This document shows, piece by piece, positions 10,922 to 22,819 of a DNA stretch of 64,000 bases; position 1 is the stretch's first letter; the number at the start of each line of letters is the position of its first letter. Position numbers and translations under genes: made by a program. The stretch spans positions 393,071 to 457,070 of the forward strand of contig LUCM01000180.1 of NCBI GenBank assembly GCA_008360955.1. The letters are read 5' to 3'. Below the pieces are notes generated by a model, which was not told where the DNA came from, searched no databases, and worked only from the letters and a program-made list of their open reading frames with translations. This DNA comes from Fasciolopsis buskii. Lineage: Eukaryota > Platyhelminthes > Trematoda > Plagiorchiida > Fasciolidae.

Positions 10922-11960
10922 ACAACAACAACAGACAATTTGACCATTATAACTGTAGCCCATCATCCCCCTATCACTCGTAGTAAATCATATACTATAT
11001 ATTGGCATGATTACGAATAACTGAAAGCCAGCTTATTCGTCACGCTGTGTCATTTCACAATAATTTGTGTTGCTAATCTGACTCAACTACTGTCCGGCTG
11101 ACCCAAGTAGCAGTGTCGGACACTGAACTTCAGTTCAACCAGGAGGGCAATATGTGTCCGTCATCACACCATTTAGACTCATTTCACACCGCTGTGATGC
11201 TTAAGTGAAACAGTTTGTTTTTACTATGAGCACGCATACTAATCCGAATGTAAAGCGTGCTTGTTTACTTTCACTAAATATCCCGCGATTGAGCCATACA
11301 TGTACCTCGAAAGTCTTTTAGTGGATTTACGGTTCTGTGGACTAATCTGGACGGAATCCAGTTGAAAAGTAGATCAGCTGACGATCCAGGAGTAATACAC
11401 ACAGCGGATGCAAACAATGTCTCTTGTTGGTTTCAGTTTACTGACTTTAGAACCTCAGGTGCCACTATTGGAGTTGCCTGAACTGCAAAGCCAATAGTTC
11501 GCCTTGCAACAACACTTACCCAGAGATCAACTGCTCAAACCCTGGCTGACCTCAAAATATCTCGAAGCTGTCACCCCCCTATACTGCCGTGAATAAACTT
11601 TGGGAGTCTAGTGTTAACGGTTGGCGGTTAAGGAAATGTGAACTTACGGTCAAGGCTCGGCTTCAAAGAAGTGAAGGAAAGAGATACCTCTTCATTCTAT
11701 TTCCCTAATGTGAGAATAAACCAGTGAAAAAGGCATAATAAAAGCCACTGAACATTGTCGTCCTTATCGTTCGGCATTAAACAGTAAGGCCATCTCCCCT
11801 ACTCCTCCCCCATTGTTACAGCAAGAATGGATAGGCAAAAGGGACCGAGAGTGGACAAAGAAAAGACGTGAAAGAAAACAGAATGACGCTGTAGCCAGCA
11901 CATTACGGAAAAGACGCGCTTTCATTCGATCTGATTCGATAGAAATTGACAACACGGCCA
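10922..11960. other. No recognised gene
   Basis: After the CAA tract there is no family I recognise. The last 200 bases may be the 3' untranslated end of the minus-strand non-LTR element that starts at 11,961. The open frames at 11,764-12,045 (minus) and 11,813-12,040 (plus) overlap that element and carry no motif of their own. Confidence 0.45.
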
Positions 11961-14680
11961 CTACTGTCTTCGTTTCCCCGCCGTATCTCTCATTGTCTCC
12001 AGAGAATCGGGTGGCAGATATTTCGTACCCCAACAAATAAGACATGTACTTTCTTCATCTAAATTCGCTACGCTTGTTCCACTGCTCGCAGCTGCTATTT
12101 GTTGGCCTCTAGGTGACTTCTTCCACCTAAAAGCAAAATAAGACATTATATGACAGAAGAGTATTCACGTAAAAAACACGTGGCCTAGCCAACAAACTCA
12201 ACTGAGCTGGATGCGCTGCAATAGGATATCCTCAAAACCGGAACTCATTAAAAGACACCTGACTCGCAGATTTCACATGCGATCACCTTGTCCTATCCAA
12301 GCGATGCTACTAAAATAACTGTGATCAAAAGCGACGAACATATTTTACATGAAAACTCCATATCTCACAACCGAACAACAGAACTGAGTGCATCGCGACA
12401 TGGTGCAAACGACCTTGGAAATTCAGAAAAACATCAGGTCCGTGCAACAAATCTTGCGGATCAGCGTATGCCACATTGTTTGCGCTCGTGCTCAACTCCA
12501 ATAGGTCGCTACTACCCTTCGTCAGGCACCCGCCAAGTCAAAAGAAAGGATCAATATTCGTTAGTTCCTCCTCATCGATCGTCACTTACTTTCAATTTCG
12601 TAACAAGACTTTTCATTTTGAAATTTCAAAGTGGATGCCAGGTAGTGCTGCAGCCCTCGTAATTATGTCCAATGCAAGTTAACATGTTCCGCAATTTTGA
12701 ACACTCACAAAATCTATCCGCGTAATCTAGGCAGCATAACATTTTCTCATCAAGTAAGCCTCCAAAAACATCCTCCTTTACTTCGGTCATGATGAAGTTG
12801 GCCAAGAATAGAGAGACGGGAAGTCCTTGCTAATCAAAACTTGTCGTGACGACTGCGTTCGACGGTTCACCGTTGCACTCCCAAAATTGTGCTAGGACAC
12901 TGTACTCAATTGATTCGTGAGCTATTGTGACAAACTTTTCGAGTGAAAATCAAGGGATTTCCCTGACCGAACAGCTTTCAAATCCAGAAGACCCACAAAT
13001 GTTGAGCAACGGTATGTGGCGCGCTTCAACTAGCTGGCGAAGGGAGAATGTCTGGTTCATAAAACCTCGACTTGAGCGAAATCCAGTTTGATGCTGACTA
13101 ATGTTACTCTCTTGAATCCGTGTCAGGTGGCGCAGCATTCTCGAAGTTAAAATCATGCCATCTATCAGAATTAAACTGATCCCGCGGCGTTTGTTACAGG
13201 CAACGAGTGTTGATTTTCTGAAAAACAGTACAGTCAGTGACTTCCCCAGAACAACGGAATAGTCTTCTGATTTCAGATATCACGGAGCAAGTTTCTTTTC
13301 CAAGGACTCTTCACCAAGTTTGAAAAGAGCTGTGTGGAGGTTGTCTGAACCAGGTGATTTTTCCCGCTTCGGTGGTCCAATGCTAGATTCCACTCTCAAT
13401 TCCGTTTTGGGGTCACATGCCCTCTTCCCAGGATTCGCAGTGTGACCGCATTAGCGCACGATTAGCCAATGTGTTTTATAATCAGCCGTGAGCATGCTTT
13501 CTGTGACTATCGTATGCAACTTCAAAAACCGGAGTTTGTCGTCAACAGATTTTGCGAACACTTTTAAGATTTCACTGACAGTTACCTGAAGCAACTGGGA
13601 CTTCCATTTCTTTGGCTAATTTCACCAACCAGTTTCATGGTCTTCCCTAAGGCTCATCCGAACATGGTGTTGTAGATGTGGTCGTATATTATCTTTAAGA
13701 TAAAGAGACTGCCGTTTTCTTCATTAGACTTAACGGCATTTGAATATCGAATTTTGGGTCGCGAGCAAAACATGCTGCCAAGTGTACTGTCTGCTTGATT
13801 TGCTCCCGGTGTTCATCTGCACTGCTATTCTTCAGAGTTATTAACCAGTCTGATAATTTCTGCTCGTAACTGGTGAGAACATCTTGATCGGGCAGACATT
13901 TTACGGCTGACAAGGTTTGTGGTTTGCGTCGATGCCCAATAAGCTTCAGCGAAAACGTACTAAACTTAATGCAAGTTCTTACTGTATTTACTTGGGATTG
14001 TTCAATAAACAACTTTGAACACGACCTCGCCGAAGAAATCCTAGTGGGATAGAGTCGATTTATCTCAAACAGTCTGCGGAGTTCGAGTGCCTCGGCGCTG
14101 TGCTACCGAAATGTGTCGGAAACTAGTGTTAGACAGGAATACAATAAACATGTGATGCGCAATGCCAACTAACAGAGCCTCTGATGTAGCAGATTTTCGA
14201 ATTTGTGCATCGAAATCACCGGTTGCCGCTACATTGCCATAGTTCTAACTTTTGCAAACAGAAGTGACAAGTCCGTCATAAAACTCATCTCGTTCCATTT
14301 CCTTGCTGCACTGCGTTGGAGTATACCCTCAGAAGACAAATGAGTTGCACTTAACAAGACTATCTTTTCAAACTCCGACCGATCCATGAAGTCCTATTGC
14401 GCACAAAAGATTATTAATCGGGATCAAGTCTGAAAGGGACAACTTTAGTTTTTTCATTCAGTAATATTCCCACGTACCTCTTTGAATTCCAGCGCGAACT
14501 GCATCTGATAGAGTTACTCGGATGGAATATTAGGCACAATTATTTGAATTACGCTACTCCAATCCTGAATTCGTGTTGCACCGACCCAAAAGACATTAAT
14601 GGCCACTGAGTTCTTTGTGATTGCTCAACACGCTCGATAACGGGTCTTCATAAGAGTATGCACTCTAAATGTCTTGCAAC
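11961..14680 (-). pseudogene. Endonuclease-reverse transcriptase ORF of non-LTR copy 1
   Basis: The N-terminal APE-type endonuclease shows ATRIQDWSSVIQ (usual family form SETRIQD), DEFYDGLV and GDFDAQI at 14,200-14,220 (family GDFNAQ). A linker at 13,695-14,012 follows. The RT shows PPKREKSPGSDNLHTALFK, then HQTGFRSSRGFMNQTFSLRQ (RT motif 2a region), GEPSNAVVTTS, SLFLANFIMTEV, and the catalytic box LDYADR at 12,710-12,730, where LDYADD is expected. SK-stop-KVLL, SVLLFGCEIW (12,358-12,388), WLGHVFF (12,168-12,194) and a last block with PPDSLETMRD (in place of the usual WLETL) complete the C-terminus. The domain order and length match an intact ORF of this type, and losses are point changes and small frameshifts. 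The change in the second catalytic aspartate alone would stop polymerisation. Confidence 0.85.
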
Positions 14681-15530
14681 GCAAAGTAGGAGACAAGATA
14701 TATAGTCTGTTTCTTCCCGGGAATCTTCCATTGATTGTATCCCCCGGCTGCTATCGTCTGTTCCAGTTAGCTCTAGTGGGAAAAGCCAAGTTGAGAAGAC
14801 AAAAACACTTGCCCATTGATCGAAATCACATCGTTTTTGCTGGTCTCCGGTAACTGATTCTCGTTGATCGCTTAGTTTATCGGTGCGATTTCATAGCAGG
14901 TGCGTTGATATCTAACCAGAATAATGAATATGACGGGCCAGTATGCCTAAGTTCTTCAGAAGCAGCCAAGATTCTTAGACTAAGAAAGCTTGGCAACATG
15001 TGAGCTAATGGAATGAAACATCACTATGAACCAGTGTAACCGTCGCGTACGTTTGCCATAAATTCGCTGTGGATAGGTGGAGGAAGTAAACAACATCGGT
15101 TGGGAAGAGAAGACAAAGGTTGAGTGAAAGAGATGGAATTGTGAGCAGTAGCACATATCACTACCCACCCTGCTTGATGCAATGAGCAGTGTGATCCTGA
15201 TTATCTTGCACGATAATCGATGCACTATGGAATTACTTGTAGACGTGTAATTACTCATGGAAATTAGTGGATGGGTGCTGTTAGGGGGTCCAACCGCCAA
15301 CTAGAAGAACGGTCGAGGTTCACAACCAAAGTGTTTGATTCCACCAGGAATCTATCCTCGGGGCAATGGGGAGTCACACGGAGTGGAAATCCATCTGCTT
15401 GGATCAGTTATTGTCAGTTCTTCTTCCAATCCATTTTCCGACCTCCTTGACAGCTCAAATTGATTTCCAACTCGGAGGACCCCAATACCACTTCCTCTTG
15501 CCTTGACTTATTAGCCGCATCTGGATGGCC
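11961..15530 (-). mobile_element. Non-LTR retrotransposon, near-complete dead copy 1
   Basis: About 3.6 kb of a non-LTR retrotransposon of the APE-endonuclease plus RT type (CR1/RTE-like; clade not resolved). It reads leftward: a 5' leader at about 14,690-15,530, endonuclease at 14,020-14,680, linker at 13,690-14,015, RT at 12,480-13,430, and C-terminal region at 11,961-12,480. The leader shares two short blocks with copies 2 and 3: CTGATTATCTTGCACGATAA near 15,197 (TCCTGCACGACGAC in the others), and CAGCTCAAA followed by GAGGACC at 15,450-15,480. Because the leader is conserved between copies, this is a true element boundary region rather than a processed gene. Many stops and frameshifts make it non-functional. 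Confidence 0.85.
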
Positions 15531-17070
15531 CGGCGTTAAACAGCAAAAAACACCTGATCCTCATTAGAAAACCGATAAGGTCATCGTTGAACGGGAACAA
15601 AAACAAGGGGCTAAGCCTACCAGCAGGAAAGCTTGTGCAGTTTCGAGTATTTCTTTTACTGCAACAAATACTTCCCAAATCTATACACTTTGCTAAAATC
15701 AGCTGCATGTATTTCTTGCAATGAGCGCAATCACCCACTCGTATTATCGTACAAGCTGTGAATGCCAAATGAGAAGGAGTACAATGAAACAACCAGTGCC
15801 AGAAGAAAACTACAAACCCAAAATGTTAGTGAATGACTAGACTAATGTGTCCTTGTGTCCACCGTAAGTAGCATGTGCAGGTGCTTTAACAACATCAATA
15901 ACCTCAAGAAATGTTCGGCGTGAATGAACAAACTACTCTCCTGTAGCGCGCATAAGTGTGCGTGTATTTTGTTTAAAAAACTGTTTGGCGGACTTTTAAA
16001 AAGGATTGAAAGTGTTTTCGGCATGTTTAAAAAGAGCATCAGGAGGAGAAATAAGACGGAAAAAAATTTCCACCGGTGCAAACACCCGACACCTTTGAAG
16101 TTGTATAAACTGGGTCTTTGATGCACATAGCCCCGTAAATAGTCAAGAGCATAACATAGATGAAATTGTCATCAACACTAGCATAAACAGCTTACCGTCC
16201 ACTCTGTCTGGATGACCGGGAATAACCGATAATCAAACACCGGGCGGTTGTTAAAAAATGAAAGTTTTTAAGCTGAAATTAAAAACTAACTTGACTGGCG
16301 ACGTCCTCGTCGACCGCACAAATACAAGAGTAATTCTAAACGAAGGCACAAGTGAGGAATGCCAGGGGACTCATTTGCCTCCACCAATTATCCAATTGCT
16401 AAAGGTATTTTTTAAGCGAAATCTACATTCTCTTTCCCGACTCATTATCGTGGATTGCCTTGGTGAAAACTGTTTCCGGTACCACAAATCTCATGTAGGG
16501 ATCCGAAGTTTGAATTGGACCGAATATGCTTCATTGATTTGTTCCCTCGGAGCCAAGGGTAAATGGCAATAGTGTAACTAAAAATTACACCGAGATAAAC
16601 TGCCATGTGCCATGCAGCTCTTCGATTTTGGAGGAAATCGAGAAATCTAATCGTGCATCAAACAGAATACTTTAAATTGAATCCTAATAGTGATTCGCTT
16701 AGTGCATTGAAAATAATTCCTGTTATCCTTACATACATGGACGAAAATTTAATTAAACCAAACACGGAGAGAATAAAAAAGAAAAAGCTGGAAATGCAAT
16801 GGTGACAAAGGATTTTGTTATTGTGAACCGAAAAGCAACCAAATCTGAAATCGAAAAAAGACCTTTGGAGACGACCAATGATTCTTTCTATACATGAAAC
16901 TTATTTTGCGTTTCCGTGGCTCCTGATTTCATGAGATTTTTCCAGTGACCGTCGAGACATACAAACAAACACTTGGACCAAAGTAGTCCACATAGCGTGC
17001 GTTATGGATTAGCCTATTGTTTTCTCGCTTCTACCTATCCGAATGAGTGACTTGTGGGAACACAGTAGAT
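15531..17070. other. No recognised gene; ATG frame of 104 codons at 16,258
   Basis: The longest ATG-initiated frame here runs from 16,258 to 16,572 on the plus strand. It is lysine-rich at the start (MKVFKLKLKTNLTGDV) and contains THLPPPIIQLLKVFFKRNLH. I do not recognise it, and there is no splice or polyadenylation context that supports it. No other feature was seen. Confidence 0.35.
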
Positions 17071-17118
17071 CATATATACATATAGATATATATATATGGA
17101 TATATATATATGTATATG
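17071..17118. repeat. TA-rich microsatellite
   Basis: Two TATATATA tracts joined by ATAGATA and ATGGATA interruptions. It is not adjacent to any SINE or hammerhead-like copy that I can identify. Confidence 0.9.
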
Positions 17119-20100
17119 ATGAGCAAACAACAAGCAAAGTGAATGATTGGGATAGCCCCGACCAGAATGGGGGGCGAGGGTACGAAAAGCAAGGAGCAGA
17201 GAGTGGGAAAACTGTCGGCAAAGTCATTTTTAAACTGAGATCAAAGGATTATTTCTAGACAAATGTGAATGCTACGCCGGAGGCGAAAATGCTAAGCTAT
17301 TTATAGGGCCGAATTGATTTCACAATATCCGGTCTCTATCAAGTAAAACAAGCGTTTCCCAATATTTTTCTTGATTCTTTTATAAGTTAAAAAGCGAAAT
17401 AAATCGGGGGAAATCAACCGCTGTACCGGCAAAACCAACGAGTAGTATCGCTTGCAATGTGTGTGAGTTCGGTTATTTTGAATGGACGAAGTGTAAGTTC
17501 ATTTTGTGCATATCAACCAGGATTGATTGGCTGACCACAACAAGCAAAATAGCATGAGTATTGGCTAATCTCAACCCTAGGAATAAAAATCACAGCAAAG
17601 GAATTGTCAGTGTCAGGCAATCCGTAAAACGCCTTGGGCTTTTGTGTCACACTACGGTATGGTATCCCGCGAAATTATTATAAGTAAACCTAAATATCAA
17701 CTGGATTTCAATAAAAATGACATTTTAAAAGGTTTACAAGCGGTAGGTGAACCAAGCCGTACTGAGATCGACCAATGCCATACTATTTGTAACCAAATCA
17801 AGCAGATTTCTTACATTTGTAATTGACCATCCGTAAATGCCTTTATCTGACCTACTGTGACAAACCGTACTACAGTTAGCGGAAAAGTTGGAAAGTTATA
17901 CGGGTGATTAATCCGTTCACTGATATGATCATGATTAAAGGCTAGATCTGTGCAATTTGCACCGGTGTCCACGACCGCCAGTCCCGGAGCCAATAAAATT
18001 AATTAAATCAAATTGAATAGGGACCGTACAAAACAACCTACCGACGAACACCATGCTTGAATGAGAGTCTAACTGAATCAGTCATTGTGGTTAGAAACCT
18101 TCTCGGTCGAATTAGACTTCACTGTAAGACCAGACCAAATTTCCTAGTTTTTCCGAGCCGAATTTGAAATAAACATCTGACAGCCTGAATCATGCTAATC
18201 CAAGTGGTTCTTACAAATCACATGAACATGTTTGCTTTCAATGCCGAATGAGAATAGAGCAACGAATTAGCAATTAGGAGTGAAAAGACCCAAGAAACTG
18301 TACAATAAATAAACCACACAGACAACATTCTCCCGAGCTCCTCGGGTGAGACAAAAACTCATAGTTCATGGACTAGAAAGAGGGATCTGTGAGAAATAGG
18401 GATATTCGATGGTGAAAATAATTGCAACTACTCCAGATTGTTGTCTGGACAATCTGGTAAATGAAACTGTATGCGATATATACTATAATATATTAACTGA
18501 TAACGGTAATGGTCGATAATTAATTATCGCAGGATAATCACATTTCCTTTTCCTTTCGGCTCCGCTTCCCTAAAACATTTTGGCAATCAGTTTAAGGTGG
18601 ACGCAACTAGTATTTTCTTCTCGCAATAGTTTCGGTGGAAAATATTCTTAGCTTTCCACTGATTCCGTTTATCCATAAACAAACGAACCGCTTAATTCTG
18701 TTTAGTGTAATCACGGTCCATTTCGTAACACTCCCAAAGTAGTTTCAATAAACGCCTCCATGTAGGTTAGAGCCACCTGGGCCATTTTCTCCTACCCTAG
18801 GCGGATTTACGCAAGCAGACCTAAAAGTGCACAGGGGGAGCACATGGCTCTCACTCAAGGTGTGTCTGTTCTGTGGCATGTGATATCGACGAGCCATTGT
18901 GTGACCAGTCGTCCACGGATTCGCTCGAAAACAATCTTGGGCTCATGGCATCTATCAGAGGCGTCTTAGATCCCGATTATTATTACCCATCTTGGAACCG
19001 AGATCACGTGATTATAGGCGATGAAAGCGACAGATATAGTATGTACGGAATTGGTGTGATGGATTAAAAGTAACCTGGATAAATGTTGGCTTCACTGTTC
19101 GTCTACAATCACGATCCCGGTGGTCCAAGTTCTCCAGGGCGAGAGAGGGAGAAGAAAGCAGCAGAGCACAAGAACTACCAGCAAATACAACTTCGTTTGA
19201 TCATAATATGCTTTTAAGCACGGACAGATGGGCTTCTTTATCTTTTACTAGGTGACTGGTATGAATAACTTTGGAAAGGACTAGATAACAAGAATAGTTT
19301 ATAGAAATTTACACTATAACTTATCAGGCTTTCTCAAGCACATAATGCTGATTATCATGACACCCAAGAAATTGCGCTGTCTCACCGGGTAAGACCAGAC
19401 AGCGGCTCACTGTTACCCGATTTCCAAACATCATTTTTCACAGTGGCAGTGACCACAGGTGCACTTCATCAAATTTGTCCCAACTAAAATTATCCCCGAG
19501 AACATAAAACGAGGATTTGATATTTGCAGACCGTCTCAGAAAACGACTCACTTTTGGTTCCCTTGATGCGTCTTTCATTTTTATTGTGGTTTTATCTACG
19601 TGGTTTGATAGATTTTCCTATCACCATTGGATTTCCAAAGACACTCAGGTTTCTCTATTGTGTAAAACACGAAGGATTTTTAATGAGTTCCAAACTATCC
19701 GACGTAGCCAATTTTATTATAAATATTCACAGCGGAAGAATCACTGGGACAGTAAACCAGTCCGTCTGTTGTTTGGGGAGCTAACAAATACAAATGGAGC
19801 CAGCAGTTTGGTTTTAGAATTACTCGATATTAGCCAAAACCAGTTGACTGATGTCATGCTCACGTGTGAAGTTTTCACTAACTTGTCATGAGAGTATGGA
19901 ACAATCAAATCACCTGTCATTGCGAAGATCAGTTTAGCGTCAAAAGTCGAATGCATGGTCAACACTACAGAACTTTTATTGAATCCTGAGGTTAGACTAA
20001 ATACCAGCTTCTATGTCTGTTGGTTGGGACAGACCTTGTGTGTTCGTCTGAGTCGGTTTATCTGGATGATTTTGATAACTGAAAGTTTCTGAATGTAGAA

Positions 20101-20465
20101 AGCCAGTAGATAAATATAACGAGAGCTATTCTAATTTGCGAAGGTGGCGTCCAGTGATCCACAGAACTCACGGATATTAAGGGGATCGATTACACATTCT
20201 GGCTATAGTTGATGGGGTGTTCATCGAAAATAACAATAGTAACAGCACCAGCACCTGAGAAAATTTTTTCTCATAGTCCTTCCCAGTTGGCATTATCGAT
20301 GTTTAATGTAGATTGACTTTAGATTCCACAAGAAAAACGTGAGAACGGCATCCCTTTGTTGAAAGTTTGGTGACTTTGGCTAACCCACCTGTTATCCAGA
20401 CGAAACAGCTTAATTTGTAGATAGATATTGTCAAGCGAATCAGTTTTAGACTTCTCCTGGGAAGA
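17119..20465. other. No recognised gene
   Basis: Nothing in this stretch aligns with a family I know. Open frames at 18,873-19,067 (GTG start) and at 19,517-19,891 and 19,524-19,784 (two overlapping frames) have no motif. The region just before 20,466 may hold the upstream part of an LTR-retrotransposon RT (IPQEKRENGIPLLKV near 20,320 resembles the usual GHxxxxxGIxPxPxKV box), but this is weak. Confidence 0.4.
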
Positions 20466-20660
20466 ATGGTATTCTTGGGGTACACATATTTCTGTCCTTT
20501 ATTTGTTAAGGATAGAAGACATGCTGATATCATAGAGCCTCTGTATTCGGCGAATTTCGTGCCTGGTTTAGCGTCTTTCGAAAATCTCATACGTGGCAAG
20601 TATTACTCATCTACTTTGTTCAATTTCTGCACTCTGAGAAATTCACCAGTTTACCTTGCA
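20466..20660 (+). pseudogene. Possible Ty3/gypsy RT-to-RNase H fragment
   Basis: The frame FLGYTYFCPLFVKDRRHADI, then IEPLY and ASFENLI, resembles the block that ends Ty3/gypsy reverse transcriptases: FLGLxxYYRRF(V/I)xxFAxIAxPLY, then a residue run ending in AFExLK. Spacing is about right. I could not follow RT catalytic boxes upstream or RNase H residues downstream, and no LTRs were found. If real, it is a short dead scrap of an LTR retrotransposon. Confidence 0.35.
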
Positions 20661-21258
20661 AAATAAGCTACAAAAGCAATATTTTGTTGGTCTAAAATAC
20701 GTACAGAACAATTAGTGATCGAAAACTGTAATACGCACAAGTGCTACTTAGTTTACGGGGACAGAACTTGGTTTTCAAAAGACCGCAACGGATGTTCACA
20801 CGCCATACCGGGAGGAACAGAAGGCGGGTTAGGACTTAAACCTTCAGTTTATGTCCCCCTATTCGAACTTATGTTATTTTCCCCATGAGGTACTTTTGTG
20901 GTGAATTCCCTTGAATGCAAATCATCCGGATTTACAAATTAAAGTACCCGGGTGGAGATCGATATTTTTCTAGGAAGTCCGTGATTACGAAAATACTAAC
21001 GTTGCACTATAGCATACAGATATGTTTCCATATTCCAAAATGTATTGTGATATTATTAGTGGGCATATTTGTTTTCGGATCATCTGTGGGTAATCGGCGC
21101 TTTGTCTTTTTGCTCAACTAACATCATGTCTGATGCAGTGGCTCACGACTTCGTTTCCAATCGTTTTGGCTCTTAGTTTTGATTTATCATCGCTGGAATC
21201 CCTAAGGATTTAAAGTCAGACCAATTTTACAGCCGTTTCTTGGTTTGCGTGTATTTAA
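20661..21258. other. No recognised gene
   Basis: There are short AT-rich open frames only (for example 20,915-21,121 plus). This stretch may include unreadable 5' sequence of the RT remnant that starts at 21,259. Confidence 0.45.
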
Positions 21259-21680
21259 GTGCTATCACTTTTTCATCTTCAATTTGAAAAGATGAGTGTT
21301 ACGGTGACAAATGACGAAATGTGTCGTCAGGTGTTGGGTGCAAACGTTCACCCTCTCACTGAGGTAATCGTTCCATACCGCCTTCGGTTACTCGGACACT
21401 TACTGCGTATGCCTACCCATCGTCCACTATTTCGTGTCTATTTTGCACGCATTGGACGTGGGTGGATGAAACGACGAGCCGGTAAGTTTATAACTTGACG
21501 TAAAGGCATAATGTCTGCTTTGATTTTCAAATTGACCGGTACTTCTAGCCTTCCTGATAGGGGCCCAAAAGATAAGGGTTGTTGCTGATTGGAGAGACTG
21601 AGGCATATGGGCCTAAGTTGAATTCAGCGTCCTGGATTTTGTAAGACTTGCCTGTACAGCTTGTGCCTTGTACGAACATC
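21259..21680 (+). pseudogene. Non-LTR reverse transcriptase, C-terminal remnant
   Basis: A single frame from 21,259 to about 21,640 reads through the C-terminal end of the same non-LTR protein type. It begins TNDEMCRQVLGANVHPLTEV, then RLRLLGHLLRMPTHRPLFRV (family RLRWLGHVLRMPxHRLPxRA), GWMKRRAG, and after a stop LPDRGPKDKGCC (family LPGWGPRD), stop, LERLRHM. No indel is needed across about 115 codons. The two internal stops fall at positions that are tryptophan in the family (MTW and CCWLE), so each is a TGG-to-TGA change. The remnant is 5'-truncated, the usual outcome of target-primed reverse transcription, and lies opposite in strand to the three long copies. Confidence 0.8.
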
Positions 21681-22003
21681 GAAAACAAAATAACGTGGAA
21701 GGCAAAATTACTAGAAGCAAAACTATAAAACTTATTGTTTATTATTTTCCATTTATATTTCAATTTCCCATATGGTTCTATTTACTTGTTGTTGTAGAGT
21801 TGACACTATGCGTATTTTAAATCCGGTGATCATATATATAAACTAATTACAAATTTCATATATATGTTCTGGGGCATTCTGTTCTTCTTCCAAAGGTTGC
21901 ATTAGCCCAAATGACAAAGAATTATCAACGAATCACGGTCGTGCTTCTTCTGTGGTCTCTTCGGCGCACAGTTTCCAAGCACTCCTGATGCAACACATTC
22001 GAC
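21681..22003 (+). other. Probable 3' untranslated tail of the preceding element
   Basis: AT-rich sequence follows the remnant frame. I could not define its end, and no poly(A) or short tandem tail is clear. It may include unrelated host sequence before the TA microsatellite at 22,004. Confidence 0.3.
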
Positions 22004-22044
22004 AAATATATATACACATATATACAACTATATATATATATATA
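22004..22044. repeat. TA microsatellite at a SINE 3' end
   Basis: TATATACACATATATACAAC followed by an uninterrupted TA run, directly abutting the 3' end of the minus-strand SINE A copy. A similar tract lies at 22,458-22,480, beside the 3' end of the plus-strand copy. Confidence 0.9.
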
Positions 22045-22135
22045 TTCACCATGTGATATTATCGCTCAATTCACCATAATGAAACAGCTGGAGCAGTGTA
22101 CAGCTATTTCATCCTTGTTAGGCTACCTGCAGAGA
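22045..22135 (-). repeat. SINE family A, 3' half only
   Basis: On the plus strand: TTCACCATGTGATATTATCG, CTCAATTCACC, GTGTACAGCTATTTCATCC, TTGTTAGG. This is the reverse complement of the SINE A body and tail. The tRNA-like head is missing, so the copy is 5'-truncated. It faces the full-length plus-strand copy 100 bp away. Confidence 0.8.
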
Positions 22136-22235
22136 AGTCATCTATCAGTAGGGGTTGATTGTTGTGTGTAACCGGCCATTAGCCATGCAAAGCAGTGACA
22201 GATAAGTGCAGTATCACGTGGTAAAGTTAAAAAAA

Positions 22236-22436
22236 CCGTTCAGAGCCTGCCCGGTAGCGTAATGGCTAAGGCGTTCGACTCAGAATCGCTCGTCCCGTTC
22301 GCGTCCCAGTTTGGGCGCGGTGGATATGCTCTGCTGATGATTCCTAACAAGGATGAAACAGCTGTACAGTGCTTCCATGGTTTCTTTATGGTGAGTTGAG
22401 AGCTGATATCATTTGGTGAATTATTTCATGAGAACA
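22236..22436 (+). repeat. SINE family A, best-preserved copy
   Basis: This is the clearest copy in the window. The 5' end is CGTTCAGAGCCTGCCCGG, the box-A-like stretch is TAGCGTAATGGCTAAGG, and a GTTCGCGTCCCAG sequence stands where box B (GGTTCGANNCC) is expected. The body holds CTGCTGATGATTCCTAAC, AAGGATGAAACAGCTGTAC and GTGCTTCCATGGTTTC. The tail is GGTGAGTTGAGAGCTGATAT then GGTGAATTATTTCATGAG, followed by CTA and TA repeats. It is useful as the query for finding other copies. Confidence 0.9.
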
Positions 22437-22457
22437 TTCAATCTCCTACTACTACTA

Positions 22458-22480
22458 ATATACATATATATATATATATC
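22458..22480. repeat. TA microsatellite after SINE A
   Basis: TACATATATATATATATAT tract preceded by CTACTACTACTA. It sits about 20 bp past the 3' end of the SINE A copy and may have grown from its tail. Confidence 0.85.
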
Positions 22481-22819
22481 CTTGCGTATGCATGTATCGC
22501 AAATGTTTGTACGTCGAACAAATTTAGCAGTATCAAACTGTTTGGTTGTTTATCACAGATGCCTACTGAATTAGCAGTTGAAAACTTTAAAATCATCACT
22601 ATAAAGCTAAGATACCCCCGGTGGACATTACTGCAGTTCATTTTCTTTTTCATAGCTGTTAACCTTGCATGCTTTGCTTCGGTTGTGGCTGCTTCTTCAT
22701 AACACAATTTACTCAAAGCAGAAGAAAGAACTAGAAACAGCAAAAGATCACTTAAAAAGTAAAAACTAGTTAATTAATAAAAGAAGGATTTCGAATGCAC
22801 CTACGTCACTGGACGTGGC
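22481..22819. other. No recognised gene
   Basis: This covers the minus-strand open frame 22,438-22,743, which has no motif. It could include the 3' untranslated end of the minus-strand non-LTR copy 2, which I place from 22,820. Confidence 0.4.

Noticed and set aside
10393..10983. Four long open frames crossing the N run
   Set aside because: They consist almost wholly of unknown residues produced by translating N, so they are artefacts of the assembly gap.
12288..12682. Plus-strand frames of 124 and 68 codons
   Set aside because: They lie antisense to the RT C-terminal half of non-LTR copy 1, which aligns motif by motif on the minus strand. The plus frames have no motif.
17009..17258. Frames on both strands across 17,071-17,118
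   Set aside because: The isoleucine/tyrosine runs are the TA microsatellite translated.
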